Notes: a model not told the origin generated them from the letters alone. Numbered from the stretch's first letter, positions 34,521 through 47,367 are shown. The stretch: 64,000 bases of DNA from Agrocybe praecox (GCA_964017145.1 OZ024841.1:186001-250000), one strand, 5' to 3'. Translations and numbers: made by a program.

Positions 34521-37500
34521 TTGCACCCTACCCCTTATCATGACCCTGTCCCTCTCGATGATGAATATTCTCTGGTTCACGTTCGGGAGGGTCGCCTCAG
34601 AAGACTAGGGAACAATGTACGAACAGCACAAGCCGACCGATCGCCTCAACACTTTTCAGGATCATGGACGGCCACAACGTCTTGGAAGCCACCCGATGAT
34701 CCTGAATTTGCATTGGACCCAGATAGCCAATGGTATGACGAGCAAGTGGAAGGCCCAATTATGCTTGACAATGTAGTCCATGTAGGATCGACTAAAACCA
34801 AAAAGAAAAAGAGTCTGGTTGCAGTAAGTTTTTTTTTTAAAAAAAGTCCCTAAATACTCCTTATATTCATGTATGTTGGCAGAAACGTCCTCACGTCGTG
34901 TGGATGAACCTCCATCGACAAACTTATCTGGACGAGATGATCCATTGGGAAGGGCGGGGAGACTTCAGGCAGAGCGAGAGTTGTACTGATTGTGTGGCTC
35001 GCTCTGCTCTCAATCCTGGCCTACCCGAGTTCTGCTGTGAGGAATGTTTCTTGCCAGATCTTGTATGTGCTATTTGCTGTGTTAAGCGGCACCGTAGTCA
35101 GCCCTTTCATCATATTGAGGTGCATGTTTACATTTCATATCGCAGACAACCTTTTATTAATATCCTTATAGAGATGGCATGATTCGAAATTCAGCCATGT
35201 TACTCTGAAAAGTCTCGGCCTCAAGATACAACTTAATCATTCAAGTCAATACTGCGATAATCCACACCATGCCACGACAACCTTCTAATTTTACACGTAA
35301 ACGGCATACACGAAGTTTCGATCCAGTATTGTGGTTGTACTCGGGCCATTCCTCCCCACATTCAACTCCTCCGTCGGCGCTTGTATCCAGCATCGCAAAT
35401 CACGGTCAAGTCCTGTGCTACCTTCGAGCTACTGGCACTACTACACAAACTCTCTCTTACGACAAAGGCGTCAACCTACGATTTCTATCACGCTCTCGAA
35501 AAAAGCACCACTAACTTGGGTTTTAAAGTCCCTGCCTCTCGTTATAAAGCTCTTTTCCGAATGAGCTTACAGTGGTGTCACCTCAAAATGCTCAAGTGGT
35601 CTGGACGTGCTCATGACCCGAGCGGCATGGAGGGTACTAAACCTGGAGATCTGGCTATTCAGTGCCCCTCTTGCCCTATCCCTGGCATCAACTTACCCAC
35701 AGGATGGGAGGATACGCAAAAGGAATTGCAGTAAGTTAAATGCTTTGAACTCGTTCACATTTAAAAATTAAAAAATTTGGGTAGGTTCCTGTACATGATG
35801 ATTATGTGCATGGATGCAAACTTTCGCTTGAAGAATCAAATTGTTTCGAATTACTCACAAGACCCAGGTTTAGGAATCGGCTGGTCATACATGGTACCTA
35901 GGATACCATACGAAAACTATGTCCTCAGCCGGGCAAATGACAAGGACGTAGGTAATACACTTTTCAGACTATCTCACTGATTAACTTTCTATCGTATTCA
36001 GATAAGCACTTGCATTGGTTTCCAGGTGTTGGCCAAAGCGAACACCAAATTTTCAGTTGGCCTTCATTACACAGGCGTCAACATGACTACCTGCGGTCGC
36101 TCCGAAATGATTTTACCCCTCGGCGTTGGAAATCTCCATAAGGGTGAAAGGTCCGTCGTCCTGAGTGTTTTTTCTTCTTGGGATTTGGGAATTCATCAGT
36201 GTTATAGGTATGCAAATATGGACTACGTGTTTGCATCAGCCCTGCGAAACGTCATGGTCCCTTTGGTCTTGATAAGCTACGACATAGCTTGTCAATGGTT
36301 TATCAACTTATTCCAGCGCATGCGAGAGCACTGGCCCGACGACATCAAGATACCTGCCAGCAAAAAACTCATCCCTGCAATCCCGAAGCTTCATGAACCA
36401 ATGCATCAGTCAGCAAATCATCAGGTTTATTCGTTAAATTACATTCCGGGCGTTGGGCTTTCCGATTGTGAGTGTCCGGAGCGCGTATGGGGACCTCATA
36501 ATCCCCTGAGCAATGCGACGAAAACCCAGGCTCCAGGATCACGACAGGATGTCTTAGACGACCATTTCGGGTTCTGGAACTGGCAAAAGTACACGACAAT
36601 GGGTCTCACGTTGTTGCGAAAATACCGTGCAGCTGTGGCAGAGCGAAATCAACAGGTAGAGGCACATTGTAGCCTTACAGATTCAGTCAACAAAGTTGAC
36701 GTGAATGCTGTGGCTCGCTGGGAAAGAATATGCCGTGCGTGGGAGGCAGATGGCTTCCCCAAAAAAAAGAGTAACCCTTATCACGCTGAGGGTGTAGATA
36801 CGTACTCATATCTCATTATGTATTTACACATGCTCATTTACAAAAAAGAAATCTCCAAGGCTGAGGTCAAGAAGCAGCTGGCAGAGGAGGAAAAAACATG
36901 TATTGACAACGGTGGAGTAGCGCTGCATAGCACCAGCGCCTGGTCTTTCATAGCCCTAGGCCTGGAATTGGAGGAATCACAGTGAGTATCGTATTGGTAT
37001 CTTTGAGAAAATTACTCACATTCTGTTGCTTTTTTTTCATTCTCCTCCACTGTTTAGGAGACGTCTATGAAGATTAGCGAAAGAGATTACAAAGAACGCT
37101 ACAACAAAGAAGGAGGGGTGGTTATTAGAGCAGCAGAATGTTTTACGCAGCCGGATGAAGGCATGGGAGCAGCTGATGCCGGTATATATACCAGGTATAC
37201 TTCAGCTTCGAATGGACGTAGCATCTGCCGGTCCGTCTTCCATATCAACTGGATCCGCCAACCCGGAGGACACTGAAATCTGGCTCCCATCGCGCATCCC
37301 ATCTACACATTGCTCGCAAGTCTGCCAGCCCGGCCTCTCAGATATCGAGGAGAAACTACGGAATGCACAGCTTCAAGATTCTCTGGAGGGCCTTAGACGA
37401 ACATTGAGGGTGAAAACTCGAATGATCCAATTCAAAAACAAGAACATATGAGGCCAGCAAAATAGTACGCGGTCAAGAACAATGATTGACTGCGTACATA

Positions 37501-38282
37501 ATAAGGCAAAGGTATCTGTAGAGAAGTATCAAGTGGCAAGGATGGCCAAGCTCGTGTTAGCTGGTGCTGGGGAATGGGAGAGGACGTATCAAGTACTCAA
37601 CGACGTGGATGTTCACGGGTATCAAGATCCAGAGAAGTTACGCGCTCGCACAGGTCGTTTAGGAGTATGGGAGGATGACCAAGTTGCGCAGATTCCGTCC
37701 GAGGGATCTCCACAAGAGGCACTCCTCGATGATGAGGACTTCCTCTTCCAGGAATCGAGGGCTCGTCGGGACGGTACTGGTGAAACAAGACGTATGCTGT
37801 CTTGGATTTGGACTTCGGCTATGCTTGGGGATCCCGACGATGTCAATAACGATGACATTCTCCGAGTAGAGTGGACCAAAAGCAGGGCAAGGGCCACGAG
37901 AGCAAAGGAGGAAGTCCTCCTTCTGCAAGAGGAGATGAGGCGAGTACTGGCCTATTTGGAGTGGAAGGTTCGATGGTGGAAGGATAGGCAGTCATTGCGC
38001 CAAGAATCCAAGCGCGATCTAGCCGAGGGTATCAAAGGATACACCAATTCTCAGGCCGAAATTCAAGCTGCACTAGCAGACCACTTCAAAAAATTATGGG
38101 CTTCTCCTTTGAAAGATCCTGTTACCACTTCAAGCTTTCTCTCTGCAGAAGAGGACATGGAGGAAGGAGATGATGATGGTGATACCCATGACGAATACGA
38201 CCAAGACCAAGATCAACACGTTGACGAAGAAGACCAATTCGAAGACGGCAAAATCAACTTTGATTCGGACGATGACAACTGA
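34521..38282 (+). pseudogene. KDZ-family transposase, nearly complete but carrying three lesions
   Basis: Exons about 34,521-34,823, 34,883-35,119, 35,172-35,730, 35,785-35,947, 36,002-36,150, 36,208-36,981 and 37,058-38,282. The CxC2-type zinc domain reads CTDCVARSA...FCCEECF...CAICCVKRH. Core signatures follow: LILHVNGIHEV, CPSCPIPGINLP, CMDANFRLK, NMDYVFASAL, SYDIACQW and DDHFGFWNW. A helical C-terminus ends in an Asp/Glu-rich tail. KDZ enzymes mobilise their own DNA transposons. Lesions: a 1-nt deletion at about 35,258-35,270 (shift between YCDNP and LLILHV); TGA at 37,068-37,070, where RRL-R-RLAKE is expected; and TGA at 37,449-37,451, between KNKNI and GQQNSTRSR. Both stops fit CGA-to-TGA changes. 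The 5' end is uncertain: the first frame has no ATG at its edge and abuts a repeat fragment. Confidence 0.88.
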
Positions 38283-38824
38283 TTGACATTCACTATCAAT
38301 CTTTTGGGTTTTCAACTTCCTCGTCTCTTCTCTCCCCCCCTTCTCATTGCATACCGTGCTTCTCAGTATTTTTTAAAATCCTAACACTGGCTCTGACAGC
38401 ACAGATTTTCAGTATATTGTATCAATTGTTATTTTGCTCCAGGAATCGGGCTCTGTTTGTGCATGCTTGCTAAAGGCTTTGCAATTGTTAATTCGTCATA
38501 TGTTCTATTTATGTTGCATCCTCCCATGTTTGTAGGTATTGTCTATCAATAATACGGCGGATACGTTAGAATGATGTCAGAATATTGTTTATGGAAGAAA
38601 ATAGTCTGCTCAGTCTACATAGAAAACAGTAAACATTAATGATGTCGCTGATGAACAGCAATGGTGGTGCTTCTGTAAATAGAAGATCCACATGGTGACA
38701 ATCTGTGAAAATAATTGATTGGTAATTATAGGATTGATCGAATTTGAATATGATGTCATTGATGTAAAACAAAAATAGCTCGCAGCTAAATATGAGCACT
38801 TGCATCAAACAGTGCTTATATATA
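38283..38824. other. Spacer downstream of KDZ transposase
   Basis: AT-rich, with no gene. No clear inverted repeat pairing the two ends of the transposase region was found. Confidence 0.4.
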
Positions 38825-39060
38825 GAACATCATCCAGTTCCATCCTTTCCAATCCATCCTTTCCCGCCCCCCGACACAGACACAAAGATCTGATATAGGC
38901 AGCAAAATATATTTGGAATATTTTGACCAGCCCGTGCGCTGACAGCTGCGCCCAACGTCGAGCAACGGCCATTTCTGTGTCGGCTGAGGCCTGCTGATGG
39001 TGTTCAGTGATGTTTACATGTGTTTATAGTCGCCCGCTACCTTTGCCGGTCACTCGCGGC
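38825..39060. repeat. Relative of the 22.8-23.5 kb element (single arm)
   Basis: Shares with 23,262-23,480, in order: GAACATCATCCAGTT, CCAATCCATCC, CCCGCCCCCCGA, CACAAAGATCTGA(C/T)ATA, AGCTGCGC(C/T)CAACG and a later TTACATG word. Spacing is similar but the internal sequence has diverged. Confidence 0.6.
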
Positions 39061-39335
39061 ATATGCAGCCGTGATGCAGGCTATGTGAGGATGGCTACCT
39101 TTTTAGGAAGTTAGGAAACTGCCTACATTCATGTATCACCAGGTTTAGGCAGTTTTCCAGATTTGATACATGAGTACAGCTGCCACAGGTGTCCCCGCTC
39201 TCTTTAGGCCATCACGTGCCCATATATGCCACCCCACGGCACAAAAATGGCATTATTTTTGGGTGCTTCTATATTGGGCAGATGTCAGGGCAACACTAAG
39301 ATTAGTGTGACAAGGCCACCAACAAAGACAAAGCA

Positions 39336-39354
39336 AGAGAGAGAGAGAGAGAGA
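39336..39354 (+). repeat. (GA)n microsatellite
   Basis: About nine GA units. A TATA-like AGTATATATACCC follows about 90 bp downstream, but no gene follows it. Confidence 0.8.
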
Positions 39355-39577
39355 CTCAATGGTTCTAAGAGATCACACCAATGATAGTGGATATCCTAAG
39401 AGAATGAAGCTGGGGCTACAGCTACCTACATGTCCAGTATATATACCCTACAGCTATTCTAGAATATTCCTACATTACATCATGAAACAAAAGGATGAGT
39501 AAGACAATGACATCATGAAACAAGGGGAAGAATGATGTGGAGCAATTAAGGCAGTGCTCATGGGAAATAAAGATGAT

Positions 39578-39657
39578 AAGTATCTAATCAAGGATTTAAG
39601 TATCTAATCAAGGATCTAAGTGATAATCAAGGAGATAATCAAGGAGATAATCAAAGA
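39578..39657 (+). repeat. Two adjoining short tandem repeats
   Basis: A 20-bp unit TATCTAATCAAGGATTTAAG occurs twice (39,581-39,620, one mismatch). Three 12-bp units GATAATCAAGGA follow (39,622-39,657, the last with one change). Both share the word AATCAAGGA, so the second probably arose from the first. Confidence 0.85.
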
Positions 39658-40959
39658 TGTAAAAGAGATAAGATATCTACATAATTAAAAAAGGGAAAAA
39701 TGCGAAATAAATATATAAAAATAGAAGAAAATAGGGAAAACCCTGACAGCAGGTAGGAAACTTCCCCCAGGGATTTATAAAGCTATTTGGGTAACTGCCT
39801 TTATTTCATTAATAATATTAGCGGCTATGGCTGGCGCAACATGCGCCATACTATGTGGGAGTGCACCGCGATGGCTCTCAGATGTTGCGCCGTGTCTAAT
39901 TTAATATTTGCCTGCACACTATTAGTGAAAGCATTCTATTAACATTGCTAGTGATAGTGTACATATTTTTTATATTATGCCTACGTGTTGTGCCGCAACT
40001 GCGCCGTTCTATCCTGCTTTACGGTTCTGCTACAGCCAATGAGAGCACATATTTCCCTTTTCGACCATTGCCTTTTGAAGCCAACCCGCTCGAATGGTCC
40101 TTTGAAGCCATGTCTTCTGAGACAGTGGATAAGCCTTTGAACCACATGTTGTGAGACATTGTCGCCCCCTTAGCTGGGGAGGGGTGGCTGGGTGGACGGC
40201 AGACACGGAGGGCACATGGTGACATTGCCAACAAGCCGAAAGGGAATGGCCAGAGAACTCCGAAGACGTGCACCTGAATATATGCACGTACCAACGCGCA
40301 CTATGTGCCCAATACGCAGGATTTATGACTTAACGTTTAAGGGAAAGAGGAGATATTGGCCACTTTATTGACAACTAGTGGTGAAACGACAAACCAAGCT
40401 AATTAGCTTGTCCACTGGCATAGACCGGACAAGCTAATTAGGTACAAATAACGTGAGACCAAGGTGGTATAACAGGGAAATCGGATTTAACGTACCTACT
40501 TGATGAACGAGACTTGAGAGATATGTCTGCATAGAGAGATTTCCCCTTTAACCAATTAATTTGTGGGTACAAATTACTTTACTTGAGTTACAGAAACAAA
40601 AGATGGAGAGACGACGAGTCCGCTGGTGTTTTTGCTGTTAGATGGACGAAGTTTGGGTTCAACATAACACACTAAGACCCTCCAACTCGAATATGCATGA
40701 GAAATTGTTCCTCGCGGTGGAGCCAATGCGATTATGTAGATTAGATGTTATAAGGACTGCGCCGACTCTTAATACGTGCATAACGTAGGGTTACACAATA
40801 TTTTATACTCATAATTAACGAGAAAATAAATAAGTGTCTTATTCATGCTATAATACTTTTCCTTCTGCCTCATGTCGTTCCTCCAATGCTCCGGTTTCTT
40901 CCGAAAGTGAATGTACACTAGTAAGTCCCAGATCGAGAGTGGAGACAGTTTCCGACCTG
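39658..40959. other. Repeat-like spacer before the NLR gene 3' end
   Basis: No convincing gene. 40,396-40,440 contains an inverted pair, AAGCTAATTAGCTTGTCC against GGACAAGCTAATTA, around a 13-base loop. Confidence 0.4.
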
Positions 40960-43900
40960 TTACTTAGTGTAGCAGTTGCGCCATTCAGGACCAAGGGTAG
41001 AAAAGGTAAAGTCAACAGAGGCAGCATAAGATCGTGGCAAGGTAAGAATATTGGATGAATCAGCCAGGTTTGCAGCCAGTGGTACGAACATAAGGTAATG
41101 TTCTTCTAGCGGAGAGAGCAGCCACCCGGTGTGTCTCTGATCGTCAGAGGAGTCTGTTATCTTCTGGCGGACATAATGAAGAGATGTTCGCTGTGTAGGC
41201 AAAGCCCAGGCCTGCATGGATTTATTATCCAAGCTGGAGACAATATGCTTGTCATTGCTCGAAAATGGGACTGACAAAACAGGCTCAGTGTGGCCCTCCA
41301 GCACCTCCAGCGTCTCACCTGTCGAGGCATCCCACACCCGCACCGATTTGTCCGTCGAGCCGGACACGATACGCTTGTCATCGCTCGAAAATGCGACTGA
41401 AAAGACAGTCTCAGTGTGGCCCTCCAGCATCTTCAGCATCTCGCCCGTCGAGGCATCCCACACCCGCACCGATAGGTCATCCGAGCCGGAGACGATACGC
41501 TTGTCATCGCTCGAAAATGCGACTGACATGATATAACCAGTGTGGCCCTTCAGCACGTTCAGCATCACGCCTGTCGAGGCATCCCACACCCGCACTAATT
41601 TGTCCACCGAGCCAGAGACAATATGCTTGTCATCGTTCGAAAATGCGACTGACCAGACATGGTTAGTGTGGCCCTCCAGCACCTCCAGCATCTCGCCTGT
41701 CGAGACATCCCACACCCGCACTGATTTGTCCACCGAGCCGGACACGATACGCTTGTCATCGCTCGAAAATGCGACTGAAAAGACAGTCCCAGTGTGGCCC
41801 TCCAGCACCTTCAGCATCTCGCCCGTCAAGGCATCCCACACCCGCACTGATTTGTCCACTGAGCCGGACACGATACGCTTGTCATCGCTCGAAAATGCGA
41901 CTGAAAAGACAGTCCCAGTGTGGCCCTCCAGCACCTTCAGCATCTCGCCCGTCAAGGCATCCCACACCCGCACCGATTTGTCATCCGATCCGGAGACGAT
42001 ACACTTGTCATTGCTCGAAAATGCGACTGATATGACGCGCTCATTGTGGCGCTCCGGCCCCTTCAGCACCTTCAGCACCTCGCCTGTCGAAGCTTCCCAC
42101 ACCCGCACCAATCCGTCTTCTGAGCCAGATACAATACGCTTGTCATCACTCGAATATGCGACTGCAAATATTGGACTTCCTGCGCTCAAAGTCATTAATG
42201 GCATGTCTTTTACTAGTAACGCATTTGAAAATGCTGGGATCCGGGGGAAGTGCCTCTTCCATCCTCGACATGGCCTCAAATTCCGGGGCCATGTTGCGAG
42301 GGCAGAGATGTAGAGGTGCGGCGTTGACAATGCTGCCCCACTCCCGCTGAAATACAGCGTGAAAGATGCAGCCTCAGCCAAGTCCTCTCTCAATGCCAAG
42401 TCGTCCTGAACATCAAGGTCAGTTAATCGTGAAGTATTCAGTTAAAATGTCACTCACATCCGGAACCCACTTATATGCCTTTTGCAGCATTCGTTCACAC
42501 TGACCGCGTGAACCCAAGAGGTTCAATGCCTCAATCCAGAATAGTACACGAAGCTGAAGGAATTCCGAGAGTGTCTCACGGAGGGCATTCGAATCGATCA
42601 ATGCAACAGCCGAGAGATGGTAATCCCAGTTTCGGCAGGAATAACTCAAGACAGGAGTGATATTCTTCTTGACTGCCTCCGGAAGTGCAAGATTGTCACG
42701 ATCGAGAACAAATGATGTTTCGATGTTCGCGATGTTGAATTTCAACCCATCCATGATACGGAAGCAGTTGTCGGTGAGGAGTCGATGATGTTTCGCTTGG
42801 TCACACCAGAATTCCTTTGCCCGGTTCTGATCGAACATGAAGTCGGTAAAAGATTTATGGTATGAGAGAACTTTATCGTTCTCAATGTAGAGCACAGCGT
42901 GAAGGCTCTTGGCAACACCATCAACAATTTCAGTGTGGGAAAGGGTCGGGTTGGTCTTGTTGGGAGGAAGCAGAAGCTTGGCTACAACAGATGGTGGAGT
43001 ACGCTCCGCAGTGCAGAGAAAGGTGTGCAGAATGTCGAGGTAATGCCCACTCTTGAAACGGCACCGAGCATCCAAAAGGACCTGACGATATAAGTTGTCA
43101 AGTAGTGTCTCCTCCGAATTTGCCGAGTCAGACACGAAAAGTGTCCTTAGGCGCTCTTCATACTCCACCGATGCATACCCTTCCACATACTTCACAACAG
43201 TTGCGGCATAAATGAACAAACCAGCAGCCTGCGCTGCAATTTGTTTACATCCCACAGAATGCCCAAGGTTAGCATCCAGGTAGGTCATGATGTCGGCCTG
43301 GGCTTCCCCAATCGGCACTTTTTCGAGACGACAAAACTGCTTGTCTTCAAAGGACCCCAAACGGGTTTCAAGAATTGGGTCTGGTCGACTAGTAGCAAAA
43401 AATTTGAGACCGGGTAAGCTATTTTTGTTGATCGTGTCAAGTAAGTCGCGCAAAAACTCTGAACCTCCCGTTCCGTCTATCTCGTCAAGCGCGTCAATGA
43501 TAACTAGGAAACGGAATGACTTCGGGGAGTCTGCAGGTTGAGCCTGCTTCCAAGGTTCGATAAGGAGACTCTCGAGTTGAGCACGAACGCCGTGATGGAT
43601 CGTGTCAAACTTTCCAGAAGTAAGCAATGCGTCGGCAAATGCTTTGCACTTGAGAGCAAGGTGATATACGATGGTACGAACGATGCGGGTTGCGGATCTC
43701 GTTTCCATAATTTGGCGTGAGCAGAAGAAGTTACCTCCCAAAACGATCGTGTCGTCTGCGTCGCCAGCAAACTCGAAACGGCGGGCAATGGTGTAGGCGA
43801 TGGTGGTCTTCCCAGAACCAGCCTGACCAGAGAGCCAGTAGACACTCTGACTTTCCGGTGAGGTATCGTTCGCCCATTTCACGATATCGTTTAATATACG

Positions 43901-45193
43901 AACGCGTGTTCCTGGCGTACAGACTGCACGACGCAGCAGCTGCCGTTGATCACCCTCCAGTTCGGATTTATGGTCAGCGGCATGCGAAGCTTCGAGCCGC
44001 TCTAGCAGTAATTTCTGTTGGACGAATAAGGTTGAAATGGAATGAAAAACGGCAAAATCACACACTGAGACACTGTCCTGAATTGCAAGTACAGTCTTGT
44101 GGACTCTGAGACCGGTCACAAGCTAAACGGATGGGATGAGCAATGAAAGAGAAAAACTGACAAAAATCACAAAAAGGCGCACCACAAGTTGCTCCCGCGC
44201 TTGATTGATGCGCTCGAAAATATTCGCAATCTTCCCCTTATCCCCCTCATGTACCGCAATCTTTCTGATAATCGACTGCTTCTTGAGTTCGATCAAGTTT
44301 GTCCACTCGTTTTTTAAAGTCCTACACAGTCGTCTATTCATCATTCAACCCTGAAGAAAAAGCATGCTTACGTTTCATATAATTTCATTCCTTGCGTTTC
44401 CTCCGCTTTATCTGGGTGCCACCCAGCCAGTGCTTTCTCCACGGTACCAAGTTGATCCACTGTCGATAGGATCCGCTGGTCGACCGCGTCGATATTGCCT
44501 TTCACTTCCTGGTATCCATCATTAGTTAGGCAAAGGTGTGAAGAATAACGGCGCACATCTTTTATCTCAAGGACTATCTTTACAATACTGGCAGCTATCT
44601 TGACTGGATTCGTATCTACGGCACCCGGCAGCCTCTTGAGAAGCATTTCTGTGAAACTCCATGCGACTACAGCGATGTCCTTTGCAGTTGGTAGAGCATG
44701 ACCGGCCGAATTTTCTGGATTGGCTTGTGTCACAGAAAGATCGCCGACAGTTCCTTGAGAAGGGTTTTAGGCACTAAGTATGCAACCTCGATTGGGCGAT
44801 GAATATTGAGTACTCGTACCATGAGTTTGAGTAGGACTGACCAGCGCGCCGCCATCCTGAATCAGAGTGTTGTGATGATCTATGAACGCCTATCAATTTA
44901 ACGAGTACCATCCACTTTGAAATCCTCGAACCTTGAGCTACTGCAGATCCAGTTAAGCCTGAGCTTGAAGAGAATGGCTGCGATCTTAATAACTGAATAG
45001 AAATTGACGTACGATGATCTGCGTGTTGAACAGAAGATAATTCTTCGCCCCGATTCTCTTGTTCGGAGGCAGAGGGCTGGGGGGGAGTTGACCGGCTATG
45101 AGGCCTGCTGAATGTTGTCTTGAACCAATTTTTTGTGCACTTGAGAAATCCCTTTGAGGGACTTTTGGGGGTCTGTGATTGTCCGTCAGTCAT
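40960..45193 (-). CDS. NLR (STAND) protein: N-terminal helical domain, NACHT, WD40 repeats
   Basis: ATG at 45,193 (MTDGQSQTPKSPSKGFLK). A Ser/Pro-rich first exon leads through small introns to a helical domain with LLKRLPGAVDTNPVKIAASI and DKGKIANIFERINQAREQL. The NACHT exon (44,119-42,458) has the P-loop GQAGSGKTT (about 43,800-43,830), Walker B FLVIIDALDEIDG (about 43,480-43,515) and the FATSRPD sensor motif. Intron 42,406-42,457 keeps frame into the WD40 exon, which ends TAA at 40,960-40,962. Eight WD40 units of 42 residues are visible (VFSVAFSSDDKRIVSGS... VRVWD), the last degenerate. This is the HET-E/D type architecture used in fungal non-self recognition: WD40 repeats sense, NACHT oligomerises and the N-terminus signals. 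No lesion was seen in the NACHT or WD40 exons. Substrate and effector action are unknown. Confidence 0.88.
41166..42180 (-). repeat. WD40-coding 126-bp tandem repeats
   Basis: The unit is 126 bp (42 codons). The two units around 41,752-41,877 and 41,878-42,003 are identical over about 100 bases, differing mainly in the codons around DKSVRVWD. The units further towards the 3' end keep the same frame and hydrophobic positions but vary at surface positions. Strong DNA-level identity between neighbours indicates recent unequal exchange or conversion. Confidence 0.85.
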
Positions 45194-46923
45194 GTCGGTG
45201 AGAGCAAGAGACAACAAAGGTTGGCCTTGCTGTCACCATGAGGCCTTTCGTATCGCTGCATCGCGGCTGACCACAGCCTTCACATCAATCGTGATAGCGC
45301 CAAATAGATTTTGTTCGCAGAAGTGTGACATGGGAATATGTCCAGGAGACGCCCCCTCGGTTCACAGATACCGGAATCTACCTAGACCTTGTCCTCTTCC
45401 CTATTCCTCCCTGGTCCATCCATCCATCCAGTCAATCCAAGCTCGCCCAACTCGCTCCCTCCTGCATCATCATAGCAATCATTGACTTCACCGAGTGCCC
45501 CAAACAGCCATTAATGTAGGTGCAGAAGATATTCGGAAGAAGGATTACGGCGGACGGTACACAGCACATAGTAGGCGCATCCTAAGTATCCCATCGACAC
45601 TCAACACGATCCACCTAGCATAGAATCACCAGAATCGTCTTCGTAGCATCCCGAAGGAAGTCAAAAAACGAAAGAGGTGAATAGAAGACGCAGACGGAAG
45701 AAGGGAAGGAAAGAAGCAGAACGGATTTGTGTCTGTGACGCCCGCATCGACGCCATCGCCAAAGTCACGTGTAAGCGTCTGACGCGTCGCGTCGCGTCGG
45801 CTCCAGTAATCCACATCTTACATCCCTATCCTCAAACCTCAAAATGATATCCGATTTAGGACGTATATTGGCTCCCCTTAACAACTTAACTTCACTCGAC
45901 AAGATACATACATGTCCGCACCATATGGACACGAATCCTATGGACACACCTGTTCCTGACGGTCCACGGACCTGACCTCATCGAGGAATCCATTGATCAT
46001 TGAGTCCCTGTATTGCGGCAACGACGCTATTTTAACATTAAACTTGAGAGCATATATATACAGTACTATATCCCATCTTGAGTAAATGCCGCATGTTGTA
46101 CACTCGAGCACCTTTCGTTTCTTTACCAAGAGGACCTACAATAATACTGGCATAACTCTACATCTGAACAGAGGGCACGTTGGTGTCATTTTTTGAGACT
46201 ATTATCCTCGACTTTTTTTTGCTTTTTTATATAGTCGAACTTGTTCAGCAATGTCCTTGACGTCTTCTCATTGCCCAAAGCTTCAGAGAGTCGACTTCCT
46301 GTGCAAAAAGCTCACGCTGGCATCTCAAGCCGAGATACTATCTTTCGCGTAAAGCTGCACGACTACTCGATGGATATATTGATTTGATCTATGAAGAACT
46401 CAATTGGCGATCATAGAACGTTAAGGAAGGGCCCGAGCATTCCGCTGCGTTTGTTGGCTTTCAAAATTGGTTAATTTATCCTATTCACGTATGGTTCACT
46501 CTGGTTCACTCTACCTCTCGCTCCTCTTTCATATGATTACGTTCGCTGCTTAGGGACCCACTAATCAGTTCCAATAGACTCGTTATTTTATGTACATTTA
46601 TCTCCTTTCCCATTTGACGTGCTTGATCTTGAACTGGGTAGCTGTTTAATCTAACTTGCAGCTTAGGGACCTGAAATTTGATTCTAATAGACTTGGTGCC
46701 TCATCTGACGATCACCAGACAACCTCAGAATTCTAAGTACACTTCTATGTTCCGCCCTTTCTAGATTTGGCCGATATATGGCGCGACCGTAGATAAAATC
46801 TGTGTACTTCCCAATAGATATCAATTTCACACCAAACACTTGGAAAAAATAATATTGCATCGCAGGTGTCCTTTCACAGGAGCTATCTAATATGTTTTAA
46901 CAGTCAAAAATATGAGTAATTAT
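45194..46923. other. Spacer upstream of NLR gene
   Basis: Presumably includes the NLR promoter. Only a short (CCAT)n-like run near 45,415-45,432 stands out. No gene is supported. Confidence 0.4.
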
Positions 46924-47367
46924 TCACAAAGTGCCCTTCCTTCGTCCACCAAATCCTAGATCAATAGTATTGAAGATGGATGAATGTGCCGGGTCGCCCT
47001 CACGTTCTATACGAGTCTCCTCGTTTTGCGCATCATCTCCAAATACATATATCGCTCGGAGTGTCCTATTATTCTGAGCTTTGGCGATAATCATGGATGG
47101 AGAGAGGGTCAGTTTAGAATGCAGGTCAACTCTTTGTAGCCTGGTAAAGTAGTCCAGTGCCCTGAATAATAACGACTGTAATCAAATGCCGTGTCACAAC
47201 AAGTCAGAAGCAGACACCAGAGAAAATGGACTTACAATTTTCGTTTCATCATACGTTTCTTGATCCGGGGAAACCGTATACAAAATGGAGACCTGGTCGA
47301 CCGAAGGCGCAGCAAGTGACATACTCTTGAACAAACTTGCGGTAGATACACTGTCAGTGTCCTTCAT
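46924..47367 (-). CDS. F-box/LRR-like protein, C-terminal part
   Basis: A 5' exon reads FPRLRHFKMKDTDS and PSVDQVSILYTVSPDQ. A clean 60-nt intron (47,176-47,235, donor GTAAGT, acceptor TTACAG) joins in phase to SLLFRALDYFTRLQRVDL, ending LGFGGRRKGTL with TGA at 46,924-46,926. The pattern of short Leu-rich strands followed by polar turns, with an FPRLRHF opening, recalls the LRR half of basidiomycete F-box proteins. The F-box itself is absent; upstream sequence is a pyrimidine-rich stretch with no AG acceptor, so the gene may be truncated. The boundary of the first exon is uncertain. Confidence 0.5.

Noticed and set aside
41540..42313. Long plus-strand open frames opposite the WD40 exon
   Set aside because: They repeat in step with the 126-bp WD40 units and read Thr/Ser/Pro-rich strings. 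They are antisense shadows of the repeats.
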